A stretch of 64,000 nucleotides of DNA from G963676095 sp963676095 (GTDB lineage: Bacteria > Bacteroidota > Bacteroidia > Bacteroidales > Prolixibacteraceae): contig OY781040.1 of NCBI GenBank assembly GCA_963676095.1, positions 5,270,001 through 5,334,000 of the forward strand. Direction: 5' to 3'. The notes below the pieces were generated by a model. That model was not told where the DNA came from and ran no database searches. It saw only the letters and a program-made list of their open reading frames with translations. The position numbers were made by a program, and so were the translations under genes. Positions 9,836-18,119 of the stretch are shown in pieces (within the stretch, counting starts at the first letter, position 1; the number at the start of each line of letters is the position of its first letter).

Positions 9836-10273
9836 TCACGATGCTGCCAGACGGCGGAAGCCCAGTACTGTTTCCCGCGGATAGGCCGATATGGAGACCC
9901 GGTTATCCTGGTTTCCTCCAAGGGAATAAACCTTTTTCCCGTCGTACGAAACCCCAACGAAGATCCCGACATGTCCTTGCCAGGATGAGGGACTGTTACG
10001 CCAGAAAATAACAACATCGCCGGGCAGGGGATCCCTGTCTGTGTGTTGTCCCACCTGAAGCCACGAACGGGCGCTGGCCTGTTTGCTCCGCACAAGGCCG
10101 GCTTTCATAGCTACCCAGTTCATAAAAATGCTGCACCAGGGCGTTTCGTCGTCATTTACCCATTCGAACCCCGACTCCCGGGCATAATTCACAATAGCCG
10201 GGTTGTTTTCACTGCCCTGAACTTCCTTTTGGCCCAGTTCGGCAATTGCAATCTTGAATAGTTTGTCCATCAT
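9836..10273 (-). CDS. CHAP-type peptidoglycan hydrolase (TIGR02594-like)
   Basis: The 145-residue product is a compact papain-like cell-wall amidase or endopeptidase without a signal peptide. Visible catalytic elements are C47 in ETPWCSIFMNW, H101 in QGHVGIFVG and N121 in SLGGNQDN, the Cys-His-Asn set of CHAP/TIGR02594 proteins. The start begins ELGQKEVQGSENNP, which is normal for this family. It is followed after 4 bases by a membrane-anchored coiled-coil gene and preceded, across a 22-bp repeat array, by an HU-like gene. HU plus cell-wall hydrolase cassettes recur in Bacteroidales genomes. Lack of a secretion signal fits lysin-like release or transport by an unseen route. Confidence 0.8.
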   Translation of the reverse strand: MMDKLFKIAIAELGQKEVQGSENNPAIVNYARESGFEWVNDDETPWCSIFMNWVAMKAGLVRSKQASARSWLQVGQHTDRDPLPGDVVIFWRNSPSSWQGHVGIFVGVSYDGKKVYSLGGNQDNRVSISAYPRETVLGFRRLAAS

Positions 10274-10321
10274 CTGTTTTAATTTTGACTGAAGCAGGTA
10301 ATAATTTAAAAAGTAGCGTTT

Positions 10322-10612
10322 CTCAATACAGGAGTAATGATTTCCTCCAATATGGAAGAAACAGTTATCCCTAATACATAGGTAACGGTTTCTTCCAATA
10401 TGGGAATCATGTTTCTGAAGCCTTAATATCGACTTGCTGAAGCCTTAATATTAAGTTGAGAATGCACTGTCCGGAACTTGCCGGTGCATTAATATTAAGT
10501 TGCGAATGCTCGAATATTAACATGCTAATGCATTAATCAGAAGTTTCGGATGTGCTGATATTAACTTTTCGATACCAGAATGTCAGTTTGAGTTAAGTTG
10601 ATCGGACCGATC
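10322..10612. repeat. Degenerate 22-bp direct-repeat array
   Basis: Successive 22-base units can be laid end to end. Units starting at 10371, 10393, 10415, 10437, 10459, 10481, 10503, 10525, 10547 and 10569 keep an exact 22-base period, with looser units on both sides. Most units share a core close to GCATTAATATTAA and end in ACTTG, AGTTG or similar. The pair at 10415 and 10437 differs at only four positions. The period is two turns of B-DNA and not a multiple of three, so the array is not coding. It fills the gap between the HU-like gene and the hydrolase gene and could be a protein-binding array or a structured leader. Confidence 0.75.
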
Positions 10613-10719
10613 AGGTTAATGTTGCCTTTCGATTAACCTATAACAGAATTATATCAACACAGCGTCAACGGGAGTTCGGCTGATAGTTCCCGGAGCGAAA
10701 AGCCGGTTATGCCGCAGGG

Positions 10720-11418
10720 TTAACTTACTTCTAGCATATCATGCAGGCTGCCGGTGCGTAGGGAGGCATTTACTCCATAGCATTTACGTACTTCCAGGGA
10801 GTAGGAGCCTGACTGTAACCCTGACGGAACACTGAACATTAACCGTCCCTCAGTACGAGTAGCCACGACAGTTGCTTTGACTGCTTCATCACCGTCGGAC
10901 GGGACGAACCAGATGCCTTCAACCTCGTTATCCGGGTTAAATTTCAGTTCTTCCCCGGTAATGGTGCCTATACCTCCTGGAGTGAGCAGACTGTTGATTG
11001 TTCCGGAGTTAACATCAATATATTCCACCAGTACGGGTAAAGGCAACTCGAAAGTGAGCTTTTCCACCTTTGCCGTCTGCATTTTTGAGCTGAGCAATGT
11101 TCCGGATGAAAAGGTTGCACGTTTGACGTGACGCGAAGAATCAAAAATGTCTGATGCACTGGTGAATACACCTTTAATTCCGGGGCGGATGTTGACCAGG
11201 GGAAGAGTAACACTGTTACCATCAGCTACCTCATCAGTAATTACATCAAACAAAAGGTTGGCTGCCCCGGTCAGGTCGGTTTCAGTCAGGGAAGTGCCCC
11301 GCTTTATGGCCAGGCTAACGATGTCTTCCAAACTCAGTGTAGCATTTAACTGGACCCGTGCGGATTGGTCATTCGGGTCTGTGGTAATTGGATTGGGTTG
11401 TAAAGAATACTTAATCAT
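10720..11418 (-). CDS. HU-like DNA-binding protein with C-terminal Ig-like domain (DUF4469 type)
   Basis: The 232-residue product has an N-terminal IHF/HU-like fold of about 115 residues (ARVQLNATLSLEDIVSLAI, then ADGNSVTLPLVNIRPGIKG). An immunoglobulin-like C-terminal domain at about 130-225 follows (LPVLVEYIDVNSGTI, GSYSLEVRKCYG). This is the layout of the Bvu_2165-type HU-like proteins with DUF4469 found widely in Bacteroidales. It probably binds DNA, and the adjacent 22-bp array is a natural candidate target, but that link is inference. It lies downstream of the RteC-like gene (135-base gap) and upstream of the hydrolase pair on the same strand. Confidence 0.8.
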   Translation of the reverse strand: MIKYSLQPNPITTDPNDQSARVQLNATLSLEDIVSLAIKRGTSLTETDLTGAANLLFDVITDEVADGNSVTLPLVNIRPGIKGVFTSASDIFDSSRHVKRATFSSGTLLSSKMQTAKVEKLTFELPLPVLVEYIDVNSGTINSLLTPGGIGTITGEELKFNPDNEVEGIWFVPSDGDEAVKATVVATRTEGRLMFSVPSGLQSGSYSLEVRKCYGVNASLRTGSLHDMLEVS

Positions 11419-11553
11419 AACGGTAAGATTTGTGGGTTAATAAAACTTTCACAAAGGTCAGACAAAGTATTTTTCCAAAACAGTCCCGAGGGATCATGAC
11501 CCCTTTTTGTTTTTTTCGTTTTGTGGCGATTTTCTTAATAGTATATTATTTCA

Positions 11554-12729
11554 TTATATCGGCAAACTCGCCTTCTTCAGCAGACGAAGGACTACTTTAT
11601 GAATTTCTTCCCGGGTCGATTCTGTGACATGGTAAAATTGTACCCGGACACTCTCAGCCGAGATGTTCTCTTGTTTTTTTGATTGAAAGTGCTGCGCCAG
11701 GAAGTTGAATAATTCCATAGCGCTGTCACTTTTTACGATATTGCATTCTACCAGCAATCGTAGCAGGCAGGCCATCTGGGCAACAGACAGGTCGAGGTGC
11801 ACTTTATATCCGCTTGGTGTACCCTGGAACCCCGGCGGATAAAATGGATTCGAGAAAAGTTGAAGGCTTTTTTCAAGGAAAAGGATTTCCGCTTTAATCC
11901 AGTTCCCGAGGAAAAAGCTTACGGATTCGTTTTGTTCATTATATAGACAACCCGGTCTGAAGGGGATTTGGTTGACCTTCTTCAGCCTGCCATTCAGGTA
12001 TTCGATCTGTTCTTTGACCGATCCGATCTTTTCGGCTTCTTTCCGGATTCCGGATACCATGTCTTCCATCACGGCTACTTCGTTGAAATTGATAGCAATC
12101 AGCAGGTCCGTTAAGGCGGTAAGAAGTGCATGTTCCTGTTTGCCGGTCTGTATCCTGTTAACGTTTTCGAGAAATGTGTGCAGATAGTTCATTAATCCGT
12201 AGGTAACACCGGCATGATCTTCAGTAAGCCGGTGCCGGATCGAATCTTTTACTTTCTTTAATAAATCATGTTCCGGATCAGCGACCGGAAAGCACGACGC
12301 ATCCAATGTTTCCGTGATCTCACGGGTGAAAGATCGCCGTAATCTTTCCGGTATTTTCTGCTGTTCGCTGCACCATGAAGAAAACTGCTCCCTGACAAAA
12401 GCCAGTAAGTCATCCAGGACAGGCAAAACAGATTGCCGTAAATAATGCATTTTCAGGTTTTCTTCCGGCATATCCTGGTTCTCCAGATTGCTTTTCTCCA
12501 TTATTCCGAAAAAATAATCGTCCAGGTAAACCAGTCGGGCATTGAAATTATGGACAAACAGCCGTTGCTTTTCCTTGTCATCCATCGTGCAAAACTGGCG
12601 GATCAGTTCAAATTTGATTTTTTCAGCTTCCTGACGGATCCTTTGGTTATCCGGGCCGGGTTCGGGTATTTCCTCTTTGGGAAACACATTGATCAGCAGA
12701 TTTATGAATTCATCTATTTTACTTTCCAT
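11554..12729 (-). CDS. RteC-like regulatory protein
   Basis: A largely helical cytosolic protein of 391 residues, with no signal peptide or membrane segment. The last 90 residues (DLSVAQMACLLRLLVECNIV, then FNFLAQHFQSKKQENISAES) resemble the C-terminal region of RteC, the helix-turn-helix regulator first described in Bacteroides conjugative transposons. The first 270 residues are unrelated to anything I can name. No conjugation genes are nearby, so it is either a chromosomal paralogue or a leftover of a mobile element. It heads the minus-strand cassette with the HU-like and hydrolase genes. The RteC resemblance is by eye and moderate. Confidence 0.5.
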   Translation of the reverse strand: MESKIDEFINLLINVFPKEEIPEPGPDNQRIRQEAEKIKFELIRQFCTMDDKEKQRLFVHNFNARLVYLDDYFFGIMEKSNLENQDMPEENLKMHYLRQSVLPVLDDLLAFVREQFSSWCSEQQKIPERLRRSFTREITETLDASCFPVADPEHDLLKKVKDSIRHRLTEDHAGVTYGLMNYLHTFLENVNRIQTGKQEHALLTALTDLLIAINFNEVAVMEDMVSGIRKEAEKIGSVKEQIEYLNGRLKKVNQIPFRPGCLYNEQNESVSFFLGNWIKAEILFLEKSLQLFSNPFYPPGFQGTPSGYKVHLDLSVAQMACLLRLLVECNIVKSDSAMELFNFLAQHFQSKKQENISAESVRVQFYHVTESTREEIHKVVLRLLKKASLPI

Positions 12730-13086
12730 ATTTTTCCTTTATAAAAGAATCAAACTACAGATCATTTTAATTTATGAAATTAATAAATCTATAGTTCAAT
12801 TTAAAGTATTCTGTCAAAATATGGCTATTGGTTAATTGTCTATTTTTATCAGGTTCAGATTTCTCGTTTCCTTAATAGTCAATTTCTTCCAATTCTCAGG
12901 TAAAATCTCTATTTGTACCTAATTTTAGAAAAAGTATATCTTATTTTATAACAAAAGGTTAATCCAAAGTTCTTAAATTTAAAGAAACAGAATGATTCAT
13001 TTTATCATTTTTGAAAAGGTAACCTGGCAATATATTATAATGATAGCCAATGCCTGTTTTATTAAGGTATAAACAAACCTAAAAGA
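12730..13086. other. AT-rich intergenic region between divergent genes
   Basis: A 357-base gap upstream of two divergent genes, strongly AT-rich, so it should hold promoters for both. I cannot find a clean -33 TTG / TAnnTTTG pair and see no repeats or RNA-like structure. Confidence 0.35.
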
Positions 13087-13266
13087 ATGAAGTCCCAAAC
13101 GATCCGATATTACCTGAACATTGTAGCGGTGCTTTATGGAATATCCGCAATATATCACAGCCAATTCAAGATTACCGGCGCCTTTTTTAATCCGGCACTT
13201 TATGCCGGGTTTCTGGTTGCTTCATTGCCCTGGGTCTTGCTATTTGTCGTCAATAAAGCAAAATGA
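13087..13266 (+). CDS. Small membrane protein, unknown
   Basis: A 59-residue open frame begins at ATG 13087 and ends at TGA 13266. It has a charged start (MKSQTIRYYLN), one membrane-spanning stretch near IVAVLYGISAIY and a second near LYAGFLVASLPWVLLFVV, and ends VNKAK. The base composition is richer in G and C than the surrounding spacer, which supports it being coding. I know no family for it. It lies 120 bases ahead of the first propeller lipoprotein and may mark the left boundary of the accessory island. Confidence 0.5.
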   Translation: MKSQTIRYYLNIVAVLYGISAIYHSQFKITGAFFNPALYAGFLVASLPWVLLFVVNKAK

Positions 13267-13386
13267 CATAAAATAGTCTTAAATATTCCATCATGAAACG
13301 ATCACGACAAAGATATTGACACAAACGACAAGTATTTAAATCATGCAAGTTCCATTTTATACCTTAAAACAATAAATTTAAATAAG

Positions 13387-14550
13387 ATGAAAATTAAATA
13401 TATTTTAGTTGTATCAATTATTAGTACTTTTATAAGCTGTAATAATGATAGAACACAACATAAAGACAACTTCAAAAAAAATATAACCTCTATTCGTATT
13501 GATCCTGATAAAATAGCTAATTTATATTTGTCGGAAATAATTGATAGTCTTAAATATATACCTTTAGAAACATCGCAGAATTGCTATCTAGCTAATATTG
13601 ATAAGCTTATATGGTACAAGGATAATTTTTTTGTTCTAGATAAATCTATTAAAACAGTCTTCTGTTTTTCGCAAAATGGAAAGTTTTTATACAAAATTCG
13701 TCGGGTAGGAAAGGGACCGGGAGAATATATTGGAATTAGTGATTTTCTAATTAATCCATTTAAGAATACGTTGGAAATACTTGATAGAAATTCAAGGAAA
13801 ATTTTATGTTATAGTATTTCAAATCAAGAATTCATGAAAGATATTAAGATTAACCACACGGTGAAAGATTTTATAATAACAAATCCTTCCTCTTATTTCT
13901 TGTATACTATGGGAACTGATTTTTTTGGAAAAATGAATGATCTTAACTACAACCTTTTGCAGATTGATTCTTATGGCGTAAAACTACTGGGCAAATACTT
14001 TGAGGCATATGAAGGATCGACTATATTTGGCTATTCGTCAATGTTATCCCGTGTTAATGATACAACTGCCTTGTTCTCATGTTTTTATAATGACACTATT
14101 TATGAAATAAATAAGAATATGGTATATCCTAAATATTCCATAGATTTTGGAAAAAAAATGCTACCGGTGAATATTGCAAAATTAGGTGTCGATCAGCGTA
14201 TAGAAGCCTTTAATAATAACTCTTATGCATGCCACCTAAACACTTTTTTTGAGACTGATGAAATTCTATATTTTCAATATCAATTTGAAAATAATACAAA
14301 AAAGGTACTGTACTATAAAAACAGAAATAAAATTTTGAATTTTAATTACATTATAAATAATGATATAGATGGAATTCCATTGGGTGAGGTAAAAACAGTA
14401 AATGGTAATAATATGCTTTTCTCACTTTCAGCTTTGAGAGTAGAAAGGTTCATTCAGAATGATGAAAGAGTTGATAGTAATATAAAGTATTTATTAGGCA
14501 ACATCAACTCAAGTAATAATCCCATTTTAGTAATAGGTAAATTAAAATAA
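13387..14550 (+). CDS. 6-bladed beta-propeller lipoprotein
   Basis: The 387-residue product has a lipoprotein signal with lipobox FISC. Next comes the start typical of Bacteroidota 6-bladed beta-propellers: strands reading LSEIIDSLKYIPLET (about 48) and the conserved turn RRVGKGPGEYIGISDF (about 102). The gene is AT-rich and has the same plan as the propellers at 15177, 16317 and 23593, which all share a G-x-GPxE turn. These proteins sit at the outer or periplasmic face, and genes of this type often accompany NVEALA-like peptides, as here. It is followed with no gap by a short gene for a membrane-anchored protein at 14551. Biochemical function is unknown. Confidence 0.8.
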   Translation: MKIKYILVVSIISTFISCNNDRTQHKDNFKKNITSIRIDPDKIANLYLSEIIDSLKYIPLETSQNCYLANIDKLIWYKDNFFVLDKSIKTVFCFSQNGKFLYKIRRVGKGPGEYIGISDFLINPFKNTLEILDRNSRKILCYSISNQEFMKDIKINHTVKDFIITNPSSYFLYTMGTDFFGKMNDLNYNLLQIDSYGVKLLGKYFEAYEGSTIFGYSSMLSRVNDTTALFSCFYNDTIYEINKNMVYPKYSIDFGKKMLPVNIAKLGVDQRIEAFNNNSYACHLNTFFETDEILYFQYQFENNTKKVLYYKNRNKILNFNYIINNDIDGIPLGEVKTVNGNNMLFSLSALRVERFIQNDERVDSNIKYLLGNINSSNNPILVIGKLK

Positions 14551-14724
14551 ATGTACAAAAACAAAGTTTCTAATCAGATACTAATTAGTATACTTGTAAT
14601 ATTTAATATTCTATTACTGTTACAACTGAAACATAACAAGTACAATAGAGAATTGAATGATTATTCAAACCTGGATATTTCAAATAAATTGGTCGAAAAT
14701 CAGACTTCCCAATTAAAACTTTGA
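14551..14724 (+). pseudogene. Short membrane-anchor ORF, probable remnant of a thioredoxin-like partner
   Basis: It starts directly after the stop of the propeller gene and encodes 57 residues: a membrane helix (ILISILVIFNILLLLQL) and a polar tail ending NQTSQLKL. It looks like the N-terminal anchor of the protein encoded at 23007, which follows the propeller at 23593 in the same way, but the CxxC-containing globular part is missing. I read it as a truncated partner gene; a genuine 57-residue membrane peptide is the alternative. Confidence 0.45.
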
Positions 14725-15062
14725 GTATATCAGACAAATGGGTTCTTCGTCAAATTCGATGCAATAAAAATAAAATAATGAGTAGATCCGGTCATTCAGA
14801 TCTATGTTTAAGGTGCTGTATTTTAATGAGATGTAAATGAAAAGATCTGCTAGCAGAAGTAAATGTAGTGATAAAATCCGGTTTCAAAACAATATCTGTG
14901 AGCTATATAGAAAAGAACATCAAGAAATTACCTGTTCTATGCTCAGAGATTACCATTTATACCTACATGCGTAACTTCAGAACTCCTGATTGAGTACCAA
15001 ATTAAATTGTCGCAGTTTTATAAACCAAACGCATATCGGTAGCAGGAAAGATGGTTTCAGAT
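14725..15062. other. Decayed intergenic sequence
   Basis: A stretch of 338 bases between convergent propeller loci, with no open frame of useful length and no repeat. It is probably debris of the lost 3' parts of the two flanking anchor genes. Confidence 0.35.
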
Positions 15063-15173
15063 TCATTTGTGCGTATCTTGCGCTGAATTTTCATAATATG
15101 GACCCCAAAATGCCGCAATAAAGTCAATTAACGTAATCCATATGGCTACAAGTAAGATGTAATGCTTTTTATA
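15063..15173 (-). pseudogene. Remnant of a second membrane-anchored partner gene
   Basis: Immediately after the stop of the propeller gene at 15177, the minus strand reads KKHYILLVAIWITLIDFIA followed by AFWGPYYEN and a stop at 15063. That is one membrane helix and a short tail, with no start codon left. This is again the N-terminal anchor seen after the propellers at 13387 and 23593. The start was lost and the body truncated. Confidence 0.45.
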
Positions 15174-15176
15174 TCC

Positions 15177-16313
15177 TCATTTTTCATCGCTCGTTTCTTG
15201 TATCCTGAAAATTACAATAATGGGGTTATCTCCTTCTCCAATCTTAGGTCCTAATTCGGAAGAGACAAAATTTTTAACATCTTTAGGGGTTGAAATAGCC
15301 AGGAAATCGCCATTATTAACGATCCCTTTTACCAAACATCCCGGAAGAATTCCTTTTTGAAAGATTTTCTTCGAATAATAGTTTTTATTCGTTTCTTTTG
15401 AATGGATGAAGAAATTCAACTTGTTATCATAAAAAAAAGAAAATGACAAATATCTTTCATTTTCGTGGAGATTATCAATTGATGTTATTTTTTGTCTATG
15501 CCTTGCACTATTAAAGACATAACTAATTCCTTTCCGGATATCTTCCCTGGTTATATTTAATTTTCCAAAATTTAATGTATATAATATTGTTGGCTTATGG
15601 TTTATAAAACTGTAGATATTATTATCGAAAGGAGCTACAAATATGGTCCTCCTGTTCGTTCTGCATATAGGAGACTCCAGTGTAAGATTAACCAACGTCC
15701 TGTCTGCAGGAATCATCTGATCTCCTTTAGTCATATTATTTGTATATATCGTATAATTGAAGTAAGCTTTATTGTTGTTTTTGTTTCCGGTCTCCGGAAC
15801 CTGGGCAAAAACAAGAAGAGAATCGTCATTAATGTATTCCGCATTCACAATTGAAATTCCTTCGTAATGACCGGTATTAATATAATTAAGCAGGGGATCA
15901 TATTTTATCATTTGATAACCGGCCTGGTCCCATAAAGAAATGGTCTGATTAACCGGATCGACGATAAAATCCCAGGGATCCAGACATTCTCCAGGCCCTT
16001 TTCCTCTTTTTGTTTTTGATAGAAATTTACCATTTTTATCAAAAACGAAAAGGGATTTACCGATTGTTCGATCTAAAATGTAGAATCTATCATCATAAAG
16101 TATAATCTTTGTAACTTCTCCAATTAAGGCTTTGTCTAAGGTTTCAAGCCTAATGATGGAATTAATTTTCACATTAAGATTGAGATCCGGTTGCTTTAGA
16201 TTAAATGAAAGTGTTTCAATTCCTTTATTGGTTATTTTGCATGAACTTATTTCAAGAGCACCATACAGGATGAGGAATACTAAAACAAGTTTAATATGCA
16301 GTAGTTTATTCAT
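15177..16313 (-). CDS. 6-bladed beta-propeller lipoprotein
   Basis: The 378-residue product begins with a lipoprotein signal (lipobox ISSC at about 22-25). The propeller repeats include TKRGKGPGECLDPWDFIVD at about 98-116, the same conserved turn as the other island propellers. The gene is intact and directly downstream (3-base gap) of the frameshifted propeller at 16317, so the two were probably a tandem pair in one transcript. It ends next to a decayed membrane-anchor remnant. Surface or periplasmic location follows from the lipobox; ligand and role are unknown. Confidence 0.78.
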   Translation of the reverse strand: MNKLLHIKLVLVFLILYGALEISSCKITNKGIETLSFNLKQPDLNLNVKINSIIRLETLDKALIGEVTKIILYDDRFYILDRTIGKSLFVFDKNGKFLSKTKRGKGPGECLDPWDFIVDPVNQTISLWDQAGYQMIKYDPLLNYINTGHYEGISIVNAEYINDDSLLVFAQVPETGNKNNNKAYFNYTIYTNNMTKGDQMIPADRTLVNLTLESPICRTNRRTIFVAPFDNNIYSFINHKPTILYTLNFGKLNITREDIRKGISYVFNSARHRQKITSIDNLHENERYLSFSFFYDNKLNFFIHSKETNKNYYSKKIFQKGILPGCLVKGIVNNGDFLAISTPKDVKNFVSSELGPKIGEGDNPIIVIFRIQETSDEK

Positions 16314-16316
16314 TTA

Positions 16317-17317
16317 TTAATCTGTTTTAAATAATTTTAGCTCAGATAAATATCCGTCAAAAGCAATTATTTGTTTCTTGCGGGGCAATACACAAAATGA
16401 ATTATACCTTCCATTTCCTAAATCTAAGGCTCTGGATATTTTGAGATTATCATTTCTCAATTCAAGAATCAATATCTTGTTTGTCTTAATTTTATGTCCC
16501 TTCATTCTTTCTGTGATGAGTAAATAAATAGTTGAGTCGATAATAGACGCATCAACAATAAGTACAGGAGTTGTTCCAGTCGGATTCCTTTTATATATCT
16601 CTTTCTGTTCTGCAAGCGTCTCACGGAAGACAGGATTATCTGAAAAATCAAAATAATTTATACATTTCCGGAAAGAGAGAATACTTCTATAATTGGCTCA
16701 GAAACACCAACTGAAAACAGATTCTTTGAGTTTAGTAAAATCCTTCTGAAATTTCTTTCGACATCAGTTATTTTAGGATAAAATTTTCCGAAACTAATCG
16801 TATCATGAGAAAAAAGATTAATCTTTTTAAAGAGAGGCTCCTTATTTGGTGTCACCAGGAATATAACATTATCTTTAAAAAGCATGGATCTATTCTCATT
16901 TATTAGCAAATTAGTAGCAAAAGCATCATTGAATGAATAATGATTTCCTTTTTTTAAATATGTGTTTAATCGCCTGTTCCCGGCATCCAGGACCGTAATT
17001 CCGTCAGTTGTTTCAAAGACATTCAATGGATACAACAACTCTCCGGGACCATGGCCTTTGCCTCCAATAGTTTGAACATATTTCAAATTTGTATCTAAAC
17101 AAATAATTACATGTTGATCCATATCAGTTAAAAATAGTTGATTCTGTATGCATTCTATTGATACTATGTTAGATAAAAAGATTGAATCATTGATTTTCTG
17201 ATATGAAATTTCTGGCAGGAGTTTCTCGACCGGAACATTATAAACTTCCTTTTTTTTACATGAAGAAAGTACAACTAAGTCACATATGATTACGAATATT
17301 AATAACCAATTTTTCAT
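16317..17317 (-). pseudogene. Frameshifted 6-bladed beta-propeller lipoprotein
   Basis: The first part (17317 to about 16660) encodes a lipoprotein signal (VVLSSC), strands and the turn GGKGHGPGELLYPLNV, then stops after SLSGNV. The following frame continues the protein without a start: it reads CINYFDFSDNPVFRETLAEQ and runs on to the stop at 16317. Joining the two frames by a one-base shift near 16663-16670 restores about 333 residues, the usual family length. No slippery heptamer is visible at the junction, so this is a disabling mutation or a sequencing error rather than programmed frameshifting. It lies 79 bases after the chimeric ATPase/peptide frame. Confidence 0.75.
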
Positions 17318-17396
17318 ATTGATTTAATTAAATTATTAAACTCTTTTGCGATTCTCTGTCAACTCAGGAACGGAGTTGACAGAGAATAAAGCCAAC

Positions 17397-17558
17397 CTAC
17401 TTTTTAACCGATACGCATCTGTGCGTTACTCGATCACATTCGACTTTTCCCATCAAAGGATAAGCATGGCAAGAGTACATCGGATCACATCCGTAACATT
17501 TTACATAGCCCTTTCCTCCAACGGAATCACAATCCACTTTCGCTTCACATAAAATTTT
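17397..17558 (-). pseudogene. Cysteine-rich leader-peptide core fused to the ABC ATPase
   Basis: The last 53 codons of the ATPase frame do not belong to any ABC protein. They hold seven cysteines in 45 residues, including KCYGCDPMYSC and VECDRVTHRC. This looks like the C-terminal core of a NVEALA-type peptide of a different sequence class from those at 24.7-26.6 kb. Its position just upstream of propeller genes matches that array, where peptides precede a propeller. The peptide's own leader is gone. Confidence 0.6.
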
Positions 17559-18116
17559 ATCTTTAAGTATTTGCATAACTTCTAACGAAGTAACAGAATC
17601 TAAAGCGCCAGTGGGCTCATCTGCTAATATCAACGAGGGACTTGTAACCATTGCCCGTGCTATGACTATACGCTGTTCTTGTCCACCGGAAAGTTCATTC
17701 GGAAGATGTTTTGCCCAATCTTTCAGTCCAAACCGCTCCAGGTATTCCATCGCCATACTTTTGCTTTTCTTATAATGGATTCCACTGTACAGTAATGGCA
17801 ATGCCACATTATCCAGGGCATTTTTATAGGCTATCAGATTAAAAAACTGAAAAACGAAACCAATTTTTTTATTTCTTATGGTTGCTGTTTCGACTTTCGA
17901 TAACTCTTTTATTAATTGTCCGTCTAAGTAATAATTACCTTTATCATAATCATCCAACAGGCCAAGAACGTTCAAGAGTGTGGATTTTCCGGAACCAGAT
18001 ACCCCCATAATGGAAACAAATTCCCCCTTCCGAATCTCCAGGTCAATTCCTTTTAAGACATGAAGGTGTCCCGTACCCTCTCCATATGATTTGTGTAGTT
18101 TCTGAAGGCGTACCAC
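17397..18116 (-). pseudogene. Truncated ABC transporter ATPase fused to a peptide core
   Basis: Residues 1-186 are a normal MacB/LolD-type ATP-binding subunit. Visible motifs are Walker A GVSGSGKS (38-45), Q-loop Q90, signature LSGGQ (142-146, followed by EQR) and Walker B LILADE (162-167). The family then needs the switch histidine in a stretch like IVTHE, but here the sequence leaves the family after EVMQILKD and continues into a cysteine-rich peptide tail. Without the switch histidine ATP hydrolysis should fail, so I treat it as a non-functional chimera made by deletion. It starts 3 bases after the membrane protein gene at 18120, so the two were one operon. No FtsX/MacB-type permease remains. 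Confidence 0.7.
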
Positions 18117-18119
18117 TTT

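Noticed and set aside
9832..10095. N-terminal extension of the small coiled-coil membrane protein
   Set aside because: This part is the hydrolase gene read in another frame; the ATG at 9831 directly precedes the membrane helix.
10306..10410. 34-codon frame on the minus strand inside the 22-bp array
   Set aside because: The array period of 22 is not a multiple of three, so a coding explanation does not fit; chance frame.
10322..10612. CRISPR array
   Set aside because: Units are degenerate and contiguous without spacers, and there are no cas genes nearby.
16650..16680. Programmed -1 frameshift in the propeller gene
   Set aside because: No slippery heptamer and no downstream pseudoknot-like structure could be seen; a mutation is simpler.
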